This document shows, piece by piece, positions 1 through 5,502 of a stretch of 6,640 bases of DNA. The translations under genes and the position numbers were made by a program. The DNA comes from Acidobacteriota bacterium. GTDB taxonomy: Bacteria; Acidobacteriota; UBA6911; RPQK01. The stretch covers positions 1-6,640 of the forward strand of contig RPQK01000438.1 in the NCBI GenBank assembly GCA_003819755.1, in the 5' to 3' direction. Each line of letters begins with the position of its first letter. Positions within the stretch are counted from its first letter, which is position 1. Below the pieces are notes generated by a model, which was not told the origin of the DNA, did not search any database, and saw only the letters and a program-made list of their open reading frames with translations.

Positions 1-144
1 CACGTCTTCCGGCAAAGGGCTAGCCCTGGCTCCCTCACTTCACAGGCTCGGCGCGCTCGCGAAATGTCGGGCGGTTCAAAGATAGGTGTAAGTAGCAGGG
101 GAGAGGGAGTTCGATGTTTTCAGGACACCCCGTCCGCTGACGGT

Positions 145-162
145 ACCGGCGACACCGGCGAC
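145..162. repeat. Two tandem copies of a 9-bp unit
   Basis: The unit ACCGGCGAC occurs twice in direct tandem (145-153 and 154-162) and is followed by a similar GCC-rich stretch. It lies in the non-coding tail downstream of the MFS gene. With only two copies in a GC-rich region it may be slippage or chance, and no function can be assigned. Confidence 0.5.
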
Positions 163-170
163 GCCGCCCT

Positions 171-203
171 CCCAATCAGTCTGGCGCCCGTCGGCCGATT
201 GGG
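171..203. repeat. Inverted repeat downstream of the MFS gene
   Basis: CCCAATC at 171-177 is the exact reverse complement of GATTGGG at 197-203, with a 19-nt spacer. As RNA it would give a 7-bp stem. It sits 60-92 nt past the MFS stop codon on the minus strand, a plausible place for a transcript end. No T-run follows on either strand, so it does not meet the pattern of an intrinsic terminator. It could stabilise an mRNA 3' end or be chance. Confidence 0.3.
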
Positions 204-262
204 CAACACGCCCTTCTGACCTGTCACCGGGCGAAAAGGGGCTGTCGTGCGTGGTTCCAGGA

Positions 263-1426
263 TCAATCGGGGGCTCCACGGCTTTCGGCGAAAACAAACA
301 CTCCCACGGCAGCGGCCAGCAGCAGCCCGGCCAGCAGAAAAATCAGGCTGTAACCGAACTGGTCGGCCAGCGCGCCCCAAATGGGCGGACCCATAAAATG
401 ACCGAGACCGGAGGCCGAGACATACAGGCTCATCCCCTGTCCCTGATAAAGCGGGTGAAACCGCTCGGCCGCAAGTGAGCTCAAGCTTGGGTAATAGATG
501 CCGTGCCCCATCCCGCAGACGATACCGATCAGGAGCAGATTCCAGCCGGCAAATGCATGTGGAATCACGATCAGCCCCAGGCTGTAGAAGAAAAGGGAGG
601 AGATAGCGATCAGCCGGCGGCGGTGGTTGTAAACGGCATGGCTGAACCCAAGACGCGTTACGACTGCGCCAAGCGCGTAGCCTGTCCCGAAACTCGACAC
701 GGCGCCCGCCCCGAGTGCCCTGACCGTCGGTGCGAGAAAGCCGTTCCAACAGGAAAAGCAGAGGCCAAAGAAGATCGAAAAAGCCAGAATCCTCTCCAGA
801 CGAACAAACGACGCTTTCAATACGACTCGGAACGGCGCACGGGACGGTGAGGCCTCCACCAGCGAACGAGGCAACCGGCGTAGAAGCCAGCCCGTTAGCG
901 CAAAAGAGGTCACGACCAATAAAAAGCTCGTCTGGAATCCCCACGCATAGACGAGCCACTCGGCCAGAAGGGGACCAACCCCGATCATCACAAAGCCGGG
1001 GAGCCCGAAGTATCCGATCACTTGCCCTTTCCGATGCATCGGGACCGACTGCGTGAGCTGGATAAGGGCACCTGAGCTTATCAGCCCTGCCCCGGCGCCG
1101 TGGAACATCCTCGCCGGGATAATCAGCCAGGTCCACCAGCCGGCGAGAACGTACAGCACGCCTGCGGCGAGACCTAAAAAGACGCCGCTCAGCGCCGTTC
1201 TCACACTGCCCTGCCGGTCGGCAATCTCCCCGGCCAGAACCTGCGAGATGAGATTTACCGAGAAGTAGGCACCCATGGCCCACCCGATGGCCTGACCGGA
1301 CCACTGCTTCTCGTGGAGAAAATTGGGAAGCAGCAGAAGCGCCCAGGTACCGAGATTCACGAGGCTGCTTATCGCCAGGTAAAGGTACAAACCGTGCAGC
1401 CGGTTGGTTGTTTCTGCTTGAGCCAT
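263..1426 (-). CDS. Major facilitator superfamily transporter
   Basis: A complete 387-residue protein of normal MFS length, with about 12 hydrophobic segments in two halves around a basic central loop (about 183-215, with RRLPRS). Family signatures visible are motif A in the loop after segment 2 (G65-E-I-A-D70-R71-Q-G73), a motif B-like R106 followed by FHGAGAG in segment 4, a motif C-like G149-V-G-P in segment 5, and a second-half GPPIWGALAD (346-355). The ATG at 1426 starts just before segment 1, and no good Shine-Dalgarno precedes it. It should be a cytoplasmic-membrane secondary transporter. The shape resembles sugar or drug efflux permeases of the AraJ/MdtG kind, but no substrate can be inferred. 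It is transcribed divergently from the glycosyltransferase genes, so a functional link is unproven. A longer same-strand frame overlaps it but is arginine-rich and lacks membrane segments, so this frame is the real one. Confidence 0.93.
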   Translation of the reverse strand: MAQAETTNRLHGLYLYLAISSLVNLGTWALLLLPNFLHEKQWSGQAIGWAMGAYFSVNLISQVLAGEIADRQGSVRTALSGVFLGLAAGVLYVLAGWWTWLIIPARMFHGAGAGLISSGALIQLTQSVPMHRKGQVIGYFGLPGFVMIGVGPLLAEWLVYAWGFQTSFLLVVTSFALTGWLLRRLPRSLVEASPSRAPFRVVLKASFVRLERILAFSIFFGLCFSCWNGFLAPTVRALGAGAVSSFGTGYALGAVVTRLGFSHAVYNHRRRLIAISSLFFYSLGLIVIPHAFAGWNLLLIGIVCGMGHGIYYPSLSSLAAERFHPLYQGQGMSLYVSASGLGHFMGPPIWGALADQFGYSLIFLLAGLLLAAAVGVFVFAESRGAPD

Positions 1427-1449
1427 ACGAACGCGCGCGGGAAAAGTAA

Positions 1450-1479
1450 ATTATAGATCAGGCGGCTTTTAGGCACCAA
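1450..1479 (-). promoter_or_regulatory. Candidate sigma70-type promoter of the MFS gene
   Basis: On the minus strand a perfect TATAAT occupies 1455-1450. An upstream TTGGTG at 1479-1474, 18 nt away, can serve as a weak -35 with only the TTG matching consensus. Transcription would begin near 1443, giving a leader of roughly 17 nt before the ATG at 1426. The -10 match is good and the -35 match poor, which might suit activator control. This is inferred from sequence only. Confidence 0.5.
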
Positions 1480-1482
1480 AAG
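1466..1482. promoter_or_regulatory. Imperfect palindrome over the MFS -35 region
   Basis: The 17-bp stretch at 1466-1482 begins CTTTT and ends AAAAG, and six of its eight symmetric pairs match. It overlaps the proposed -35 element of the MFS promoter, the position expected of a repressor operator. No regulator gene is in the window, and a palindrome this short and imperfect can occur by chance. Confidence 0.2.
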
Positions 1483-1576
1483 TCAGGAGGCCGGCAAAAA
1501 CCAGGCAGCGCCGCTCAAGGCGCGCGCGGTTTCGACTCCCTTGCCCCTGAGAGAGACCGCACCCGGTTCAAAGCGG

Positions 1577-1582
1577 TATACT
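1577..1582 (+). promoter_or_regulatory. Candidate -10 box for the glycosyltransferase operon
   Basis: TATACT at 1577-1582 matches the -10 consensus at five of six positions and lies 16 nt before the ATG at 1599. No recognisable -35 is found 16-18 nt upstream. If used, the start site would be close to 1589 and the leader only about ten nucleotides long. That would fit the absence of a Shine-Dalgarno sequence before this ATG. The call is tentative. Confidence 0.3.
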
Positions 1583-1598
1583 TACAGCTTCTGTAATC

Positions 1599-3191
1599 AT
1601 GCAAAGGGCACTCCGGTTCTTTCCGCTACTCGCCTTGGGGGTGTTCTGCGTTCTGACCATGCCTCGCCTCAACCTGCCGGGCCCCTATGAAGACGAAGTA
1701 GCGATGACCGTACCGGCCGTCCATCTGCTGACCGGGAAGCCGAATGGGCCCTTCGGACCATATGAAAACTGGAAGATAGGCGACCGTTACATCGCTCTTC
1801 TTTCGCAGGATTATCTCAGCTGCCTGAAGTGCTACGCCTACACCCCAGCCTTCTATGTGAATGGCATCAATCTGAAATCCGCCCGCCTGACCGGCATCGT
1901 CATCGCCGGGCTGGCCCTCGTCATCGGCTTTTTCTTCCTGAGGCGGCTGGCCGGCCAGCTTCCCGCAATTCTCGGAACCGTCCTGCTGACGACCGATCTC
2001 AGTTACGTTTTTCACAACCGGCATGACTGGGGACCCGTTTCCCTGATGTTTCTCTTCAAGCTAAGCGCCCTCTACTTCTTCCTGGCCTGGTGGAGAACGA
2101 ACCGCTGGCTATATTTTTCGCTCGGGAGCGTCTGCCTGGGCCTGGGAATTCTGGACAAGGCGAACTTTGCCTGGTTTTTGTTTGCCGGCTCGTTGGCCTT
2201 TCTCCTCACCTGCGGCTTAGCCTGGCGCAGATGGCGGATTGGTCACGTGATGATCCTGATCGTCTGCCTGCTGGCTGGCAGCTACTTCTACATCGATCGG
2301 AACTTTTACTCGCAAGGCCGCATGATCAGCATGTTGAAAGGGAACAGCGAGGGATTTGAGAAGTTCCGACCCGGTGCTCTTTACGAACGCACCCGTTACC
2401 ACTTCGGCCTGCTTAACATGACGCTTGATGGCCGAGTTTTCTACGGTTTTTCCACCAGTAAGGACCTTCCTAACCGGTCGCTTTTGCCTTGGCTTTTCGG
2501 AATCTCAATTCCTTTGTGGCTAATCCTGGTCCGGGGGAGACCCGCGAGATTTCTTTTTTTCCTGAATCTGTTTACCTTCGTCGCACTTGTTCTGACCCCG
2601 GAGGCCGGGGGGTCTCATCACACGATGGCAATCTACCCTTTTCCCCACTACTTTATCGCCGTAGTGCTGGTCCAGGTCCGCGACCGCCTGGCCTTAACCC
2701 GGACGCGGCGGATGGTGGCTACCGGCGTCGTGGCAGCCGCAATAGCCACAGTGTCATTGTCGAGCCTCGTGGGCATCAAGATGCACTATTCGGCCTATGC
2801 GGCCGGCCAGGTGGATCCAAGATGGACGGCTCAGGTGTACGCGCTGGTCGATTACTTACAGGCGCACAAAGACCGACCGACGCACTTGTTCGACTGGGGA
2901 ATGCGTCACAATGTGCTCTTCCTGACAAAAGGAGAGATCGAGCTCGGCGAGCCCTACTGGTCTGTCTTGCTGGATCCCGATTATCCTGCCCAATTTGAAA
3001 AGACGTTCCCGGAACCGCGCGCGCTATACGTGCTTCACACCGAGAAGGCGACGGTAATGAAAGAAGCTCGCGACTGGTTCATGGCACACGCGAAACCGAA
3101 ACTGGAAGCGGGCCTGCTCCGAGAGCAAGGCATCGGGGATGGCTCGAAGTTTGTCGCCTACGAGACCGTTTCGCCTGCGGAGAGTAAATAG
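1599..3191 (+). CDS. GT-C glycosyltransferase, ArnT/PMT-like
   Basis: A 530-residue membrane protein with about 11 hydrophobic segments up to residue ~393, then a soluble tail of about 135 residues probably facing the periplasm. Features of GT-C enzymes that use lipid-linked sugar donors are an acidic pair in the first outer loop (Y30-E-D32-E33-V), an HNRHDWGP stretch at 139-146 like the (S/A)R..xD region of PMT-type enzymes, and SHHTMAIYPFPHY at 339-351 before a late segment. In such families the loop-1 acid is the likely catalytic or metal-binding residue, so D32/E33 is the candidate here. The expected reaction is sugar transfer from a polyprenyl-phosphate donor to an envelope acceptor; sugar and acceptor are unknown. 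The ATG at 1599 has no clear Shine-Dalgarno, but the frame upstream is closed by TGA at 1548-1550 and segment 1 starts right after this Met. It abuts the next gene directly, so the two are co-expressed. Confidence 0.8.
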   Translation: MQRALRFFPLLALGVFCVLTMPRLNLPGPYEDEVAMTVPAVHLLTGKPNGPFGPYENWKIGDRYIALLSQDYLSCLKCYAYTPAFYVNGINLKSARLTGIVIAGLALVIGFFFLRRLAGQLPAILGTVLLTTDLSYVFHNRHDWGPVSLMFLFKLSALYFFLAWWRTNRWLYFSLGSVCLGLGILDKANFAWFLFAGSLAFLLTCGLAWRRWRIGHVMILIVCLLAGSYFYIDRNFYSQGRMISMLKGNSEGFEKFRPGALYERTRYHFGLLNMTLDGRVFYGFSTSKDLPNRSLLPWLFGISIPLWLILVRGRPARFLFFLNLFTFVALVLTPEAGGSHHTMAIYPFPHYFIAVVLVQVRDRLALTRTRRMVATGVVAAAIATVSLSSLVGIKMHYSAYAAGQVDPRWTAQVYALVDYLQAHKDRPTHLFDWGMRHNVLFLTKGEIELGEPYWSVLLDPDYPAQFEKTFPEPRALYVLHTEKATVMKEARDWFMAHAKPKLEAGLLREQGIGDGSKFVAYETVSPAESK

Positions 3192-3192
3192 G
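3179..3192 (+). promoter_or_regulatory. Ribosome binding site deciding a GTG start
   Basis: GGAGAG at 3179-3184 lies 7 nt before GTG at 3192, inside the last codons of the upstream glycosyltransferase gene. It supports GTG as the start. The next in-frame Met is at residue 81, beyond the first membrane segment and conserved loop. The upstream stop TAG (3189-3191) touches the GTG, an arrangement typical of translational coupling. Confidence 0.7.
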
Positions 3193-5381
3193 TGCTGGCC
3201 GTCAACCGCTTCACGCTATGGAAAAGTACCGCCGGGGAAGCGTTTCGAACCCGGTGGGCCTGTTTTCTACTGCTTCTGCTGACGATCCTGGGCTTTCACT
3301 GGCAGCTTGTCATCGGCACAGCCCGGGTTCCCTTCGATTTTGAGGGCTATCACTACCCGCTTCTTTATCAGATCTTCCGCAACCTGCAGCACGGGACGCT
3401 GCCGCTCTGGGACAACAGCAGCTACTCCGGCATGCCGTTTGTTCATAACGTCAATGCGGCCACCTATTACCCGGTCCATCTGGCCGTCCTGGGCACGTTC
3501 GCGCTACTTGGCCTGGACTTTACCCTGCGGCTGATGCAGTTACTCGCCTGTTTTCACTACTGGCTGGCCGCAGTCGGAATGTTCCTCCTCCTTGAGGAGC
3601 TCCGTTTCCGGCGCTCGACCGCATTCCTTGGCGGCGTGCTCTTCGCCTGCAACGGCTTTCTGCTGGCTCAGTCCCAGCACCTGGGCTTGGTGGAGACGGT
3701 CGCCTGGATGCCTTTTGCTTTTCTCCTGTTGAAGAAAGGGATCGAGTCGGGCGCGTGGATCCACTTTCAGCTCCTCGCCCTGGTCCTTGCGATCATGCTG
3801 TTTGTCGGCTTTCTCCCCGAGTTTCTCGGATTTCTTATCATCCTCGTCTTCTTTGCCTCTTGGCTGATCCTGACAAGGGCTCGCTCGCGGCTCAAGGCCA
3901 CGTTGCAGTTCGCGGTTTCGGGTCTCTCGGCCCTGGGCCTTTCCGCCATCGTTCTTTTGCCGGTACTTGAGTACGCCGGTTACTCGCTCGAGCTGGACAA
4001 GCACGGAGGCATCCCTCGGGTACCCCTCATTACCGCCTTAATTCCCGATTATTTCGGGTCATCCTCGCTTGAAAAGTATTGGGGGTCCATAGATCCCACC
4101 GTCAACTACTTCTACGCGGGATTGCTGGTTCTGATCTTCCTGCCGCTCGGGCTTGTCACTCGACGGAAAGAGCTGCGTTTCTTTCAGATTCTCCTCCCGG
4201 TGTCCTTCCTTTTGGTGTTCTCGCCCACCGCTGACTATTTTCGGCAACCCCTGCAGGCCCTTCCTCTGATCGGCTCCCTTTTCCGGCCCGTGGACTTGAT
4301 GATCTACGTGCCTTTGTCAGCCATCATCCTTGCCCTGGCGGGATTGGAAGCCGCCAAAAGCAGCCGGCCGATTGCGCTTGCAAGCGCCGGCTGGCTCCTG
4401 GTCGTGTTAGCACTCTCTTACCATGCATTGTGGGAGTACCGCCGTTCCGTGCTCGACGAGGCAGCCGTTCCGATCCTGCTTCTGTTCGTCGTCGGGGTTC
4501 TCGCATTCGCCCTGCCGAAGCATTGGAAAACGGCAGTCTTGCCCGTTCTCGTCGTTGAGGTTCTCCTGCTGAACTCCGGCCGCTTTTTCGCCGCCTTTCC
4601 GGGTGACCCAAACTCGATCGGCCGGAACTTCGTCGACTCGACAAATCAGGGGCTGATCGAGCAATTCCAGTCCGATCCCGATGTATTTCGGATCTCCGTT
4701 GACCAGGAGCACATGGGCGGGCCGTGGAACAGCGCCTTTCGCGTCTGGGGCCTGGAATCAATCAACGGATTCGATCCGCTGGTCAACAAGCACTATCTTG
4801 ACTTCCTTCAGAAGAACGGCCTGACATGGAGGACAAATCGGACGTTTCACCTGGGGGATTTTGACGCACCCGCCTTTCGTTTCCTGAATGCGAAGTACTA
4901 TCTGACCACCCAGGAGATGACGCCCACCCACCCGGACTTCGAGAAAGTAGTTGACGGCTGGTACAGGGTCTACCGGTACAGGAAGTTCACGCCGCGTTTC
5001 CTCGCCCTTTCCGGTATCGGCGGGGAAAGTATTTCGCTGGACCAACTCGCCGCATCGCGGCCGGCTCGTGTGCTTGAGTATAAGACCAACAGCAGGAGGT
5101 TGGAGGTCGAGTCAGCGGGCGGTTCGTCATTTCTCTTTGTCGGCGAGATCAACTACACCGGCTGGCGGGCAAAAATCGATGGTCAGGAAGCTCGCGTGAG
5201 TCCGGTGAACGGGATCTTTATGGGCCTGCCGTTACCAGCTGGGAAACACGTCGTGGAGCTTTACTTCTCGCCCTGGTCGTTCCGGTGGGGATTGGGAATC
5301 AGCCTGCTCACGCTGGCAGTTCTGCTCGTTTCACTCGTGCTGCCCCGCGGGCGGCACGTCGCCTCAGAGACGGGAGTGTAA
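3192..5381 (+). CDS. YfhO-like membrane protein, GT-C type
   Basis: A complete 729-residue protein. Its N-terminal part has the YfhO pattern: a first membrane segment (about 22-40), then an outer loop with D49-F-E51-G-Y-x-Y and L-P-L-W73-D-N-S-S-Y-S-G80-M-P-F83. Many membrane segments follow to about residue 462. A large extracytoplasmic domain then carries S523-I-N-G-F-D-P-L530, F564-L-N-A-K-Y-Y-L571 and Y655-T-G-W658 ending in D-G664. A single C-terminal membrane segment and a short charged tail (ending ETGV) close it. D49/E51 are candidate catalytic acids by analogy with GT-C loop-1 residues. In Bacillus subtilis YfhO is implicated in lipoteichoic acid glycosylation with CsbB; in other bacteria the role is mostly unknown. 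Here it probably works with the coupled upstream glycosyltransferase. It is a relative of the convergent gene on its right. No frameshift or truncation is seen. Confidence 0.82.
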   Translation: MLAVNRFTLWKSTAGEAFRTRWACFLLLLLTILGFHWQLVIGTARVPFDFEGYHYPLLYQIFRNLQHGTLPLWDNSSYSGMPFVHNVNAATYYPVHLAVLGTFALLGLDFTLRLMQLLACFHYWLAAVGMFLLLEELRFRRSTAFLGGVLFACNGFLLAQSQHLGLVETVAWMPFAFLLLKKGIESGAWIHFQLLALVLAIMLFVGFLPEFLGFLIILVFFASWLILTRARSRLKATLQFAVSGLSALGLSAIVLLPVLEYAGYSLELDKHGGIPRVPLITALIPDYFGSSSLEKYWGSIDPTVNYFYAGLLVLIFLPLGLVTRRKELRFFQILLPVSFLLVFSPTADYFRQPLQALPLIGSLFRPVDLMIYVPLSAIILALAGLEAAKSSRPIALASAGWLLVVLALSYHALWEYRRSVLDEAAVPILLLFVVGVLAFALPKHWKTAVLPVLVVEVLLLNSGRFFAAFPGDPNSIGRNFVDSTNQGLIEQFQSDPDVFRISVDQEHMGGPWNSAFRVWGLESINGFDPLVNKHYLDFLQKNGLTWRTNRTFHLGDFDAPAFRFLNAKYYLTTQEMTPTHPDFEKVVDGWYRVYRYRKFTPRFLALSGIGGESISLDQLAASRPARVLEYKTNSRRLEVESAGGSSFLFVGEINYTGWRAKIDGQEARVSPVNGIFMGLPLPAGKHVVELYFSPWSFRWGLGISLLTLAVLLVSLVLPRGRHVASETGV

Positions 5382-5502
5382 CGCGCTTAGCGCTCGGGTA
5401 TGGCAAGGATGTTGAAAAAAGTCCTGAGGCTCGACGACGCGGGCACAAAACGAGCGCGAGCCAAGCTCTGCCTTTTTGCCGAAGAAAGCGCAAGCTCGCG
5501 GC
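5382..5502. other. Convergent spacer between two YfhO-like genes
   Basis: This 121-bp spacer lies between the TAA of the plus-strand gene and the TGA of the minus-strand gene, where a bidirectional terminator would be expected. It has a 4-bp hairpin GCGC-TTA-GCGC (5383-5393), an A6 run at 5415-5420, and the stem reported separately. Reading frames through it have atypical Arg/Ala/Ser-rich translations and are not called. No strong intrinsic terminator is evident in the plus direction. Confidence 0.5.
5446..5500 (-). terminator. Weak candidate terminator for the right-hand gene
   Basis: On the minus strand a 7-bp stem (arms 5494-5500 and 5455-5461, CGCGAGC with GCTCGCG) is followed after four bases by TTTTG (5450-5446). 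The loop is 32 nt, much longer than in a typical intrinsic terminator, and the T-run is short. It is correctly placed just after the TGA at 5503-5505. It may be a poor terminator or a chance pairing in GC-rich DNA. Confidence 0.22.

Larger units (their letters stand above)
1..262. other. Left flank without a supported gene
   Basis: This stretch lies downstream of the leftward MFS gene. I find no convincing gene, tRNA or strong terminator. One plus-strand frame is open from the left edge to a TGA at 217-219, but its translation is rich in Ser, Gly, Arg and Asp and resembles no protein family I know. Two small repeats are listed separately. A neighbouring gene could end just beyond the left edge. 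Confidence 0.5.

Noticed and set aside
1..219. Plus-strand frame open from the left edge to TGA at 217-219, possibly the 3' end of an incoming gene
   Set aside because: The 72-codon translation is low in hydrophobic residues and rich in Gly, Ser, Arg and Asp, with no recognisable motif. There is no way to support it from the sequence seen.
120..1304. A 394-codon minus-strand open frame overlapping, and slightly longer than, the MFS gene
   Set aside because: Its translation is very rich in Arg, Pro, Gly and Ser with no membrane segments or family motifs. The alternative frame at 263-1426 has clear MFS segments and motif A. The long open frame is an effect of GC-rich codon positions.
1431..1530. 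CGCGCGCGG occurring at both ends of the divergent intergenic region
   Set aside because: A short alternating CG run is likely by chance in GC-rich DNA, and it matches no promoter or operator pattern I can name.
4324..4761. A 145-codon minus-strand frame antisense to the complete YfhO-like gene
   Set aside because: It is highly Arg-rich, lacks a credible start context and lies wholly within a clear membrane-protein gene on the other strand.
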